DNA from: Bog-950 sp046329495
Lineage (GTDB): Bacteria > Bacteroidota > Bacteroidia > Chitinophagales > LD1
Direction of reading: 5' to 3'
NCBI GenBank assembly: GCA_046329495.1
Contig: JAXLUO010000007.1
Coordinates: 62,001 to 126,000, forward strand
DNA: 64,000 nt
In this document: positions 1-7,648 of the stretch, piece after piece
How positions within the stretch are numbered: position 1 is the first letter of the stretch
Layout: every line of letters begins with the position of its first letter
Notes under the pieces: model-generated
Told to the model about the DNA's origin: nothing
Database searches by the model: none
Seen by the model: only the letters and a program-made list of their open reading frames with translations
Position numbers and translations under genes: made by a program

Positions 1-1695
1 GAGGAGCGCATGAAGGCTATTATGAATGAGTTGGAGAAGAACCGTGATGTGATCCTGTTCATCGATGAGATTCATACCATCGTTGGTGCAGGTGGTGCTA
101 CCGGCTCGCTGGATGCCAGCAATATTTTTAAACCGGCATTGGCCCGTGGCGAACTGCAATGTATTGGCGCCAGCACGCTGGATGAATACCGCCAGTATAT
201 AGAGAAGGATGGCGCTTTGGCCCGTCGTTTCCAACAGGTAATCGTTGATCCGCCAAGCCCTGAAGAAACCGTTCAGATATTATCAAATATCAAGAACAAA
301 TACGAAGACTACCATAGTGTTGACTACTCGAAAGAAGCAGTAGAAGCTTGTGTGAAACTTTCAACCCGCTACATCACCGACCGCTTTTTACCAGATAAAG
401 CGATTGACGTAATGGATGAAGTAGGCGCCCGCGTGCATCTCAAAAACATACACGTGCCTAAAAACATTGTGGAGTTAGAGAAGCAGGTAGAGGATATCAA
501 GAGCCAGAAGAACCATGTAGTAAAGAGCCAGAAATACGAAGAGGCTGCTAAACTGCGTGATACTGAAAAACGTTTGCTGGAAGAACTGGATAAAGCCAAA
601 AACCAGTGGGACGAGGAAAGCAAAACCAAACACTATCCTGTTACTGAAGAGGATATTGCCGAAGTAGTGGCCATGATGACCGGTATACCGGTAAACAAAA
701 TAGCCCAAAGCGAAAGCAATAAACTGGTGAACATGACCGGCGAAATACAAGGCGCCGTTATTGGCCAGGATGAGGCTGTGAAAAAAGTGGTAAAAGCTAT
801 ACAGCGTAACCGCGTAGGTTTAAAGGATCCGAAGAAACCAATTGGCACCTTCATATTCTTAGGGCCAACCGGTGTAGGTAAAACAGAATTAGCCAAGGCT
901 ATTGCCCGTTACATGTTCGATAGTGAAGATGCGTTGATACGGATTGACATGAGCGAATACATGGAGAAATTCAGCATCAGCCGTTTGGTGGGTGCGCCTC
1001 CGGGATATGTGGGTTACGAAGAAGGCGGACAGCTTACCGAAAAAGTACGCCGCAAGCCATACAGCGTAGTGTTGCTGGATGAAATTGAAAAAGCGCACCC
1101 TGATGTATTTAACCTGCTGTTACAGGTGTTCGATGATGGTATATTAACTGATAGCTTAGGTCGCCGTGTTGATTTTAAAAACACGCTGATCATTATGACT
1201 TCGAACATCGGTGCCCGCGATTTGAAAGATTTCGGACAAGGTGTAGGTTTTGCTACCAGTGCCAAGTCGTCGCAAAGCGATGAATACTCGAAGAACGTAA
1301 TTTCGAAAGCGCTGAAGCGCACCTTCAGCCCTGAATTCCTGAACCGTATTGATGATGTGATCATCTTCAATTCGCTGGAGAAGGAATCTATCTTCAAGAT
1401 CATCGACATTGCCCTGCGCGATGTAACCAAGCGTTTGTTAGACCTGGGTTACGAAATCAAACTAAGCGACGAAGCCAAGGACTTTTTAGCTGAGCGTGGT
1501 TACGATCCGCAGTTTGGTGCCCGTCCGTTACACCGTGCCATACAGAAATATGTGGAAGACCCGCTGGCAGAAGAAATTCTACGTGCAAACGCCAAGCCTG
1601 GCGATGCCTTCCTGATAGAACTGGAAAAAGGCGCGGAAGAATTGAAGATTACACATAAGGCAGCTAAGAAAAAGGCCGAAGCCTCCGAAGAATAA
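1..1695 (+). CDS. clpC: ATP-dependent Clp protease ATP-binding subunit ClpC (5' truncated)
   Basis: This is the C-terminal two thirds of a two-ring AAA+ unfoldase that feeds substrates to ClpP in the cytoplasm. The frame is open from base 1, so the N-domain and first Walker A lie outside the window. Visible are the first-ring Walker B (FIDEIHT), a central UVR-type coiled helix around SQKYEEAAKLRD, which marks ClpC rather than ClpB, and a complete second ring with Walker A GPTGVGKT, Walker B LLDEIEKAH and sensor TSNIGAR. The product ends in an acidic EASEE tail and is followed at once by a strong terminator. ClpB is the alternative, but the short UVR insert in place of a long middle domain argues against it. 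Confidence 0.93.
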   Translation, partial: EERMKAIMNELEKNRDVILFIDEIHTIVGAGGATGSLDASNIFKPALARGELQCIGASTLDEYRQYIEKDGALARRFQQVIVDPPSPEETVQILSNIKNKYEDYHSVDYSKEAVEACVKLSTRYITDRFLPDKAIDVMDEVGARVHLKNIHVPKNIVELEKQVEDIKSQKNHVVKSQKYEEAAKLRDTEKRLLEELDKAKNQWDEESKTKHYPVTEEDIAEVVAMMTGIPVNKIAQSESNKLVNMTGEIQGAVIGQDEAVKKVVKAIQRNRVGLKDPKKPIGTFIFLGPTGVGKTELAKAIARYMFDSEDALIRIDMSEYMEKFSISRLVGAPPGYVGYEEGGQLTEKVRRKPYSVVLLDEIEKAHPDVFNLLLQVFDDGILTDSLGRRVDFKNTLIIMTSNIGARDLKDFGQGVGFATSAKSSQSDEYSKNVISKALKRTFSPEFLNRIDDVIIFNSLEKESIFKIIDIALRDVTKRLLDLGYEIKLSDEAKDFLAERGYDPQFGARPLHRAIQKYVEDPLAEEILRANAKPGDAFLIELEKGAEELKITHKAAKKKAEASEE

Positions 1696-1700
1696 GCACA

Positions 1701-1733
1701 AAGCCCCGGAAATTTCCGGGGCTTTTTATTTTT
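1701..1733 (+). terminator. Rho-independent terminator of clpC
   Basis: A perfect 12+12 palindrome (1701-1712 and 1713-1724) is followed by TTTATTTTT. It begins 5 bases after the clpC stop and ends just before the next start codon, so the downstream gene must have another promoter or rely on read-through. Confidence 0.9.
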
Positions 1734-1738
1734 AACCC

Positions 1739-2329
1739 ATGCAGGTGTATCCCGTTAAAGTAACACGCAATTATCCGCTGGTGGCCAGTATGGTGATCGT
1801 ACCGTTATTAGGCCTGGCGCCGGGTATTTATATTATGGCACGTTACCTGCCTAACCTGGGCGAAACCGCAGCTTTCTCCTTCATCTTCGGCATGATGGTC
1901 CTGGTATTGGGTTTAACTTTTTACCTGGTAAAGCAATGTATAACTGCCGGTAGCTTAACCATAGCTAATAACAAATTACAATTTCAGTTTGCAGACAAGG
2001 GTATGTTGTCTCTTAAATCTTTTGAATTAGATGCTTCGCAAATACGCAGTTATAACATTGGCGGCCGTGGCGATAAGTTATACATCATGCTGGGTTTAAC
2101 GCGCGCTCCTTATAGCATTGGTATAGAAGCTGCCGAAAAGAATGAGGCGGCAGAAACACAATTTCGCGAAGCCCTGGTGGAGATGGTTGAACTGATTAAA
2201 AACCACAACGAGCTAAGCACTGCACCTATTGCCTACAAAAACTTTTATAACACCTGGTGGATGAAACTGCTGCTGCTGATAGTGTTGCTGCTGACTGTAG
2301 TAAAAATTGTAGCCGATATCTTTGGGTAA
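1739..2329 (+). CDS. Hypothetical membrane protein with three predicted TM segments
   Basis: I do not recognise this 196-residue protein. Two hydrophobic segments lie near the N-terminus (about residues 14-34 and 44-64) and one at the C-terminus (about 172-194). The roughly 100-residue part between them reads like a soluble beta-rich domain ending in a helix. The ATG comes 6 bases after the clpC terminator. The architecture resembles bacterial PH-domain-like membrane proteins, but that is only an impression. It is convergent with the next gene, with 8 bases between them. Confidence 0.7.
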   Translation: MQVYPVKVTRNYPLVASMVIVPLLGLAPGIYIMARYLPNLGETAAFSFIFGMMVLVLGLTFYLVKQCITAGSLTIANNKLQFQFADKGMLSLKSFELDASQIRSYNIGGRGDKLYIMLGLTRAPYSIGIEAAEKNEAAETQFREALVEMVELIKNHNELSTAPIAYKNFYNTWWMKLLLLIVLLLTVVKIVADIFG

Positions 2330-2337
2330 TACCTGCG

Positions 2338-3396
2338 CTATTTTTTTAGCTGAAAGGTGATCGGCATTTCGAAGTTCAGAAAATACATAGGGTGCAGCAC
2401 TACTTGCCCTAACGTATTAAACTCTAAGGCAGGCATCGGTATTTTTACAATGTTCAATATACCCAGTATTGCTTTGCCTACCCTGTTGCGGGTCTTAATT
2501 TTGGTAAGGTCGGCATCCACCGAAATAAAGAAACGGCGATAGCGCTTAATATCCGTACGATCATGCAACACGCCATTTTTATCAGTCCATTTGTTTTCGA
2601 ACCCGCCATACATATTGCCGGCAGCATAACCAAAGGCCAGGTTTAACCACTTAGGTTTAATGTTATGGTTAAACGAGTACAGGTTAAACGACAACCACAT
2701 GGTAATACCGTTGTAATCCTTTAGCAGTTTTTCGCCGAATCCTTTTCCGTACAGTTCGTTTGCGCGGTCGCGCAGTTCGCCTTGCGGGTAGTTAACGATG
2801 TGAAAAGAATACTTGCAATGTATGCGTTGCTCCTTCCAAAGCAAATACTGTGTAGTAGCCAAAGCAGCACCTCCAAAGTTAAAGAGCAGGTCGCTCCAAC
2901 TGGCGCCGTACTTGTTGCTGAAACCATCAGGTATTTCAATGGCCGATAAACTTAAAAAACCGAAAGCTCCGGCAGTAAGGGCCGCCGGTGTATTCTTCAT
3001 GCCGCCCCAACGCAGCATGTTGTAGCTCCAGCAGGTAACAAAATACGGTACATAAAAATGCCCGGTTTTATCTATCTGTTGCCACTCACGGGCATCGTTA
3101 AACCAATGAAACTTACCCAGCGATTGTTTGCCATACCACTCAAAGCCTACACCGGTCATAATAGCAGCATAGGTGCCTACGGTGCCAACTGATAATGCAG
3201 TTAGCCTGGCCACATTGGGCTTCGGGCTCCACTGCATCCAATGCGGACTGCAATAATTTTTAACCTGTTCCTTATTAAACGGCGGGCAGTATACCGTATC
3301 GGTTGGTGGTAATTGTAAACTATCCTGCGCAACAATCGGCATGCCCATACAGCTAACAAAAACAATAAGCAGAAAAGTAAGCAATGGTTGCTTCAT
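2338..3396 (-). CDS. DUF2279 (YfiM-like) family envelope protein
   Basis: A 352-residue exported protein. The N-terminus is a signal sequence with VSC near residue 16, which could be a lipobox. The central part (about 95-190) carries the features I associate with DUF2279, a family of predicted periplasmic lipoproteins: GxxWYG, a KFHWFNDxxEW segment, DKxGHF, a hydrophobic stretch, and a later D-GFS-K-GAS-D region. The C-terminal third is beta-rich and could be an outer-membrane-associated barrel. Function unknown. It stands alone on the minus strand behind the phosphohexomutase terminator. Confidence 0.72.
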   Translation of the reverse strand: MKQPLLTFLLIVFVSCMGMPIVAQDSLQLPPTDTVYCPPFNKEQVKNYCSPHWMQWSPKPNVARLTALSVGTVGTYAAIMTGVGFEWYGKQSLGKFHWFNDAREWQQIDKTGHFYVPYFVTCWSYNMLRWGGMKNTPAALTAGAFGFLSLSAIEIPDGFSNKYGASWSDLLFNFGGAALATTQYLLWKEQRIHCKYSFHIVNYPQGELRDRANELYGKGFGEKLLKDYNGITMWLSFNLYSFNHNIKPKWLNLAFGYAAGNMYGGFENKWTDKNGVLHDRTDIKRYRRFFISVDADLTKIKTRNRVGKAILGILNIVKIPMPALEFNTLGQVVLHPMYFLNFEMPITFQLKK

Positions 3397-3472
3397 GCGG
3401 TGGCGAACCGTTTATGCGGCAATTTAAACAATCAATAAATAATTATTGAAGGCTGCTTCATTTAGCTTAAAT

Positions 3473-3494
3473 AAAAAAGGGCCTTTCGGCCCTT
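3473..3494 (-). terminator. Rho-independent terminator of the phosphohexomutase gene
   Basis: On the minus strand the sequence forms an AAGGGCC / GGCCCTT stem with a GAAA loop, followed by TTTTTTATTT. It lies 23 bases beyond the stop codon of the gene at 3517-4935. Confidence 0.88.
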
Positions 3495-3516
3495 CTAACT
3501 TTATAGTAAGCTTATA

Positions 3517-4935
3517 TTAATGTGCTGCCGCTGCGCCTAATAAAGTAGTGCGCACTTTTTCCATCAACACATTTACACGGCCTTCGCTGCTGGCTTCCAC
3601 ATACACACGCAATAAGGGCTCGGTGCCGCTGGCACGTATCATTACTGTCTCTTCTTCTTCCAGGTAAAACTTGTAACCATCCAGGTCTTCTACTTTGCTG
3701 ATAGCTACACCACCAAAGTCCTTATAAAAACCATTCTTACAATTTTCGATAATGGCCAGTTTTTGTTCTTCTTTTAAATGCAGGTCTAAACGGTTATAAG
3801 AGAAAGCTCCTACCACTGCATACACTTCATCAATAAGTTCCTGCAGTTTTTGGCCGTTTTGTATCAGGTGCTGCACAATTACCAAACCATCCCAAATGCC
3901 ATCGCGCTCAGGTATATGGCCTTTAACGGCAATGCCACCGCTCTCTTCGCCACCAACCAGCACGTCTTCGTTCTGCATAATCTCGCAGATATACTTAAAG
4001 CCAATCTTGGTTACTTCAATAGGCAAGCCGTATTGTTCGCACATCTTCTTCACCTTATTACTTACCGAAAAGGCAACCACCACCTTTCCATCCATGCCCT
4101 GGTATTTGTGCAGAATGTGGATCAACAACAGAATAATATGGTGCGCATCTACAAAACGTGCACCGCTGTTGTATAAACCTATGCGGTCAGCATCGCCATC
4201 CGTAGCAATGGCCATATCCACGTGTTTCATTTCACGCAGGTAATGTTCCAGGTCTTTCAGGTTTTTTGAGATAGGCTCCGGTGCCTGACCGTAAAAGCTC
4301 GGGTTGTATTCGCAATGCAGGAAATCGGCATGCGGCATAATGCGCGGGAAAATACTTTGGCCGGCGCCATACATGGCATCGTAAGCAACTACCAGGTCAG
4401 AACTGTCATTTAGTGCTTCCAGGTCAAAGTGTTCCTGCACATGTTCAAAATACATGGTCTCAAGGTCTACTAATTCCAGTAACCCTTTTGCTTCCCATTC
4501 TTTTAAACTTAACTCCTCGCACGAAACCTGTTCGGGGATTATGTTCTCTATTTCGGTAATGTATTTCTGAATCAGTGGTCCACCGTGTTTCGACTTTAAC
4601 TTATAACCGTTATAGCTTGGCGGGTTGTGGCTGGCGGTAAAAATTACACCCAGTTCACACTCCAGTTTAAATGCCCCCAGCGATATCATAGGGGTCGAAA
4701 CAAAGTGTTCATCGAAATACACCTTAATGCCTTCCGAGCACAACACATTGATAGCGGTTTGCGCAAACAGGTGGCCACCAAAGCGGCAATCGTATCCTAC
4801 TACAATTTTAGCATTGGCATCGCGCTGCTTTGCCCAATCGGCAGTTGCTTTAGCTACGCGCTTTACGTTTTCGGTAGTAAAGTCTTTAGCAATAATGCCT
4901 CTCCAACCATCGGTTCCGAACTTGATTTTATCCAT
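3517..4935 (-). CDS. Phosphoglucomutase/phosphomannomutase family protein
   Basis: A 472-residue alpha-D-phosphohexomutase interconverting hexose 1- and 6-phosphates, cytoplasmic, supplying sugar phosphates for nucleotide sugars. All four active-site loops are present in order: the phosphoserine loop TASHNPP, the metal loop DGDADR, the sugar-binding loop GGEESGG and the phosphate-binding loop RASGTEP. The N-terminus GTDGWRG is typical. Glucose versus mannose preference cannot be decided from sequence. The gene is monocistronic, ends at a strong terminator, and is divergent from pcm. Confidence 0.93.
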   Translation of the reverse strand: MDKIKFGTDGWRGIIAKDFTTENVKRVAKATADWAKQRDANAKIVVGYDCRFGGHLFAQTAINVLCSEGIKVYFDEHFVSTPMISLGAFKLECELGVIFTASHNPPSYNGYKLKSKHGGPLIQKYITEIENIIPEQVSCEELSLKEWEAKGLLELVDLETMYFEHVQEHFDLEALNDSSDLVVAYDAMYGAGQSIFPRIMPHADFLHCEYNPSFYGQAPEPISKNLKDLEHYLREMKHVDMAIATDGDADRIGLYNSGARFVDAHHIILLLIHILHKYQGMDGKVVVAFSVSNKVKKMCEQYGLPIEVTKIGFKYICEIMQNEDVLVGGEESGGIAVKGHIPERDGIWDGLVIVQHLIQNGQKLQELIDEVYAVVGAFSYNRLDLHLKEEQKLAIIENCKNGFYKDFGGVAISKVEDLDGYKFYLEEEETVMIRASGTEPLLRVYVEASSEGRVNVLMEKVRTTLLGAAAAH

Positions 4936-5063
4936 TCATCACAATTTTTGAAGCGGTAAATGTAAAAAACCGCCGTTAAGGAGGCATTGGCCGATAGTCA
5001 ATTTAGTACACACGGGGATTGTTTTCCCCTTTTGGTGTTGGAAAGCAAGCCCTATTTTATGGG

Positions 5064-5071
5064 TATCTTTG
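5064..5071 (+). promoter_or_regulatory. -7 promoter element (TATCTTTG) before pcm
   Basis: TATCTTTG matches the Bacteroidota -7 consensus TAnnTTTG exactly and lies 15 bases before the chosen pcm ATG. No TTTG is seen at the optimal 19-base spacing; the nearest is at 5031-5034. Confidence 0.55.
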
Positions 5072-5086
5072 TATTGCTTTACGCCA

Positions 5087-5755
5087 ATGGTAATGGAACG
5101 TGTAGATACATATCGCCACAAGGGTTTACGGAAAGAACTGGCCGTTAAACTGCGCGACAAGGGAATAAGAGACCAAAATGTGTTAGGCGCAATTGAACGG
5201 GTGCCCCGGCATTTGTTTTTCGGGCCCGATTCCATTTTTTACGAAACGCATGCCTACGAGGATAAGGCCTTCCCGATAGGAGAGGGGCAAACCATTTCGC
5301 AACCCTATACCGTTGCTTACCAGTCGGAGTTGTTAAAGGTTAGCCCAGGCATGAAGGTGTTGGAAATTGGCACCGGCAGTGGTTATCAGGCCGCTGTGTT
5401 AGCCGAGTTAGGCGTTAAGGTTTATACCATCGAACGCCATCGCAAATTAAACGAACGCACCCGCCCGTTGCTGGAAGAATTGGGTTACCGTGGAATAAAA
5501 TGCTTTTTTGGTGATGGTTTTGAGGGCCTTGTTGCTTTCGCTCCATTTGAACGGATCATCATAACTGCGGCCGTTCCTGAACTGCCTAAGAAACTTCTTT
5601 CGCAATTATCCGTAGGAGGTATATTGGTGATGCCCTTTGGAACCGAAACCGATTGCGATATGATCCGTATCACCAAGCAGGCCGAAGGGCAATATACCGA
5701 AGAAGTATTCGGTAAATTTTCGTTTGTGCCAATGCTGAAGGGCAAAGTATTTTAA
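5087..5755 (+). CDS. pcm: Protein-L-isoaspartate O-methyltransferase
   Basis: This enzyme methylates L-isoaspartyl residues with S-adenosylmethionine to start repair of aged proteins. Visible are the N-terminal RVPRHLF segment, the substrate-binding GQTISQPY motif and the SAM-binding glycine loop LEIGTGSGYQ, followed by a conserved late PFG motif. The length of 222 residues fits the family. I start at the ATG at 5087; an in-frame ATG at 5093 is equally possible, while a TTG at 5069 would overlap the -7 box and is unlikely. The next gene starts 12 bases after the stop and may be cotranscribed. Confidence 0.92.
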   Translation: MVMERVDTYRHKGLRKELAVKLRDKGIRDQNVLGAIERVPRHLFFGPDSIFYETHAYEDKAFPIGEGQTISQPYTVAYQSELLKVSPGMKVLEIGTGSGYQAAVLAELGVKVYTIERHRKLNERTRPLLEELGYRGIKCFFGDGFEGLVAFAPFERIIITAAVPELPKKLLSQLSVGGILVMPFGTETDCDMIRITKQAEGQYTEEVFGKFSFVPMLKGKVF

Positions 5756-5767
5756 AGTAAGGTATGT

Positions 5768-6466
5768 ATGCGTAGTATAGCGCTGTTTATTCTTTTTACC
5801 ACTTGTTTAGGTCTGCAGGCTGCGGATACAAAGATTATTGCCCTTAAAATAATGGACAAGCGTAACCGCGAGCCTATTGTAAATGCCGAGATAAAGATTG
5901 AAGACCTTGTTGCCAACCAGGTGAGCGCCGCATTTAGTAATGATAGTGGCCTGGTGTTATTCCCTGTAAATAAAACGTCGCGCTACCGCATCAGCGTTAG
6001 TAAGGATTCAAAAGGTTCAAGCGTAGGTTACCTGCAATACTCCTTTGTAATTACCGAACGCGATTTTGCCGGTAACCGGCCTATTGATGTGGAACTTGAG
6101 AAGGTTAAACGGAGCGACTACTCCTTCCTCCCCAATTTGTACTTTAACTACAAAAGCGCACAGGTAAGTACCGAGGACACAGCTACACTGAACAATATTG
6201 CCACCATGCAAAAGCAATATCCTACGCTGCAATTAGAAATAAGTGTGCATGCGGATTGTTCAGAGCCTTTAGATGTTTGCATGAAACGTATGGATGCCAT
6301 TAACCAATACCTGATGGTGCACAATGCCGATTTAAAAAGGGTAATTGTAAAAAGTTATGGCAACGAGCGTCCGGCCAATGGTTGCAGCTGCAAAAGCAGC
6401 ACCCCCTGCAACAGCGAGCAGTTAAGCGAAAACCGCCGGGCAGAGTTTAAGTTGCTCAGTTTCTAA
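5768..6466 (+). CDS. Secreted OmpA-like C-terminal domain protein (divergent)
   Basis: A 232-residue exported protein with a signal peptide ending near LQAAD. Residues of about 25-120 look like a beta-sandwich of the carboxypeptidase-regulatory type. Residues of about 125-232 follow the OmpA peptidoglycan-binding pattern: an NLYFNYKSA strand, a helix, an LEISVHADC strand in place of the usual GHTD, and a terminal NRRAEFKL strand. The D and R normally contacting diaminopimelate are only partly recognisable. Several cysteines in the C-terminal domain (around CSCKSSTPC) suggest disulfides. It follows pcm closely and overlaps the convergent smpB by 4 bases. Confidence 0.65.
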   Translation: MRSIALFILFTTCLGLQAADTKIIALKIMDKRNREPIVNAEIKIEDLVANQVSAAFSNDSGLVLFPVNKTSRYRISVSKDSKGSSVGYLQYSFVITERDFAGNRPIDVELEKVKRSDYSFLPNLYFNYKSAQVSTEDTATLNNIATMQKQYPTLQLEISVHADCSEPLDVCMKRMDAINQYLMVHNADLKRVIVKSYGNERPANGCSCKSSTPCNSEQLSENRRAEFKLLSF

Positions 6467-6924
6467 CGGTATTTCTTCATTACGCGGTCTATTTCGCGTT
6501 TGGTATCCTTCTCCTTCAGCGATTCGCGTTTATCGAATTTCTTTTTGCCGCGTCCTAAACCTATTTCAAGTTTAGCAAAGCCACGTTTGCCGATAAACAA
6601 CCGCACCGGCACCAGCGAAAAACCGCGCTCTTTAATTTTGGCTTCTATCTTATCAATCTCGCGCTTCTTTAATAAAAGTTTGCGTTGCCGCATGGGTTCG
6701 TGGTTGGCGTAGGCGCCATGGCTATACTCGGGTATGTTCATGTTTTTTACATACACCTCGCCGTCGCGCAAAAAGCAATACGCTTCGCTGATACTGCCCC
6801 CGCCTTCGCGGATGGCTTTTATCTCGCTGCCGGTAAGCAATATGCCGGCTTCAAACTTCTCCAGTATCTCAAACTCGAAGCCTGCCTTTTTGTTCTGAAC
6901 ATTAATTTTATCTGCACTGATCAT
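6463..6924 (-). CDS. smpB: SsrA-binding protein SmpB
   Basis: SmpB binds tmRNA and takes it to stalled ribosomes for trans-translation. The 153-residue product has the FEFEILEKFEAGI opening, the GSEIKAIR segment, the HE-RxRKLLLKKxEI core, the GLGRGKKKFDKR motif and a basic C-terminal tail with a DRVMKKYR end. The gene is the last of a minus-strand run (thioesterase, then smpB, 18 bases apart). No tmRNA gene was seen in the window. Confidence 0.95.
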   Translation of the reverse strand: MISADKINVQNKKAGFEFEILEKFEAGILLTGSEIKAIREGGGSISEAYCFLRDGEVYVKNMNIPEYSHGAYANHEPMRQRKLLLKKREIDKIEAKIKERGFSLVPVRLFIGKRGFAKLEIGLGRGKKKFDKRESLKEKDTKREIDRVMKKYR

Positions 6925-6942
6925 TACACATCATTATTGCTG

Positions 6943-7335
6943 TTATTGCAAACTGCTAAACAGCCTTTCAATTTTTTCTTTCGGCAATATTTTTTGACCG
7001 GTACGGCCGCTGGCAATCAGCCTTTCGCCTACACGGGCAGTAAATGCACAATTTACTTCATTGCCCTTTAACTCCTCAATTACCGCTTCAAAAATAACCT
7101 GCTGCCCCACAAACGCCGGTGAAAGATGTTTTACTTCCACAAACGTACCTATACCTTCTTCGGTAGCTTCTTTCATATCCAGCACAAACAGGCGGCTGCT
7201 CCATTCGGCATCGCGGGTTAGGGCAAAGGTGGCATATACGGGATGTACGGCGCCACTTTCAAAGGCTGCGGTATCCTCCGCACGCACCAGGCGCACAAAC
7301 GTCTTTTTATCCCCTATGCGGTAAATGCTTTTCAC
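6943..7335 (-). CDS. FlK-like hotdog-fold thioesterase
   Basis: A 130-residue single hotdog domain resembling the fluoroacetyl-CoA thioesterase family. The N-terminal YATF...AEW segment and the later VEVKHLSP segment line up with the Thr, Glu and His positions used by that family, although the alignment was made by eye. The real substrate is unknown; most FlK-like proteins are uncharacterised. It is followed by smpB 18 bases downstream and probably shares its transcript. Confidence 0.7.
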   Translation of the reverse strand: MKSIYRIGDKKTFVRLVRAEDTAAFESGAVHPVYATFALTRDAEWSSRLFVLDMKEATEEGIGTFVEVKHLSPAFVGQQVIFEAVIEELKGNEVNCAFTARVGERLIASGRTGQKILPKEKIERLFSSLQ

Positions 7336-7375
7336 GGGGCGAAGGTGCTAAAAAATGTGCAATGTGAGCGGCGAG

Positions 7376-7603
7376 CTAATTCAAGCGCTTTTCAAAATAT
7401 TCTTTTACTTCTTCCAGCGTCTTGCCCTTAGTTGGATCTTTGCGGTATTCTTCCAACCGTTCTTCCAGCATAGTTATTTCTTCCGATGTAAATTCATCGT
7501 CTTCCCATGCAACAAGTTCGGCCTTAAAGTTAGCCTCCCTTAGCAGGCGCTTCAGCTGTTCAGCATCTTTCTCACTTTGTACCGTTATGGTGAAGGTTTT
7601 CAT
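7376..7603 (-). CDS. Small acidic antitoxin-like protein (orphan)
   Basis: A 75-residue charged protein with a short beta-strand start (KTFTITV), then helices rich in Glu and Lys, ending KEYFEKRLN. It resembles the small Bacteroidota proteins annotated as DUF2683 or addiction-module components. No toxin-like partner (RelE/ParE) lies beside it: the next gene downstream is a thioesterase. Function is therefore unproven. Confidence 0.6.
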   Translation of the reverse strand: MKTFTITVQSEKDAEQLKRLLREANFKAELVAWEDDEFTSEEITMLEERLEEYRKDPTKGKTLEEVKEYFEKRLN

Positions 7604-7648
7604 TGTTGCGCTTTTAAGTAAAGGTAACCAATATTAAAACGCTGAAAC

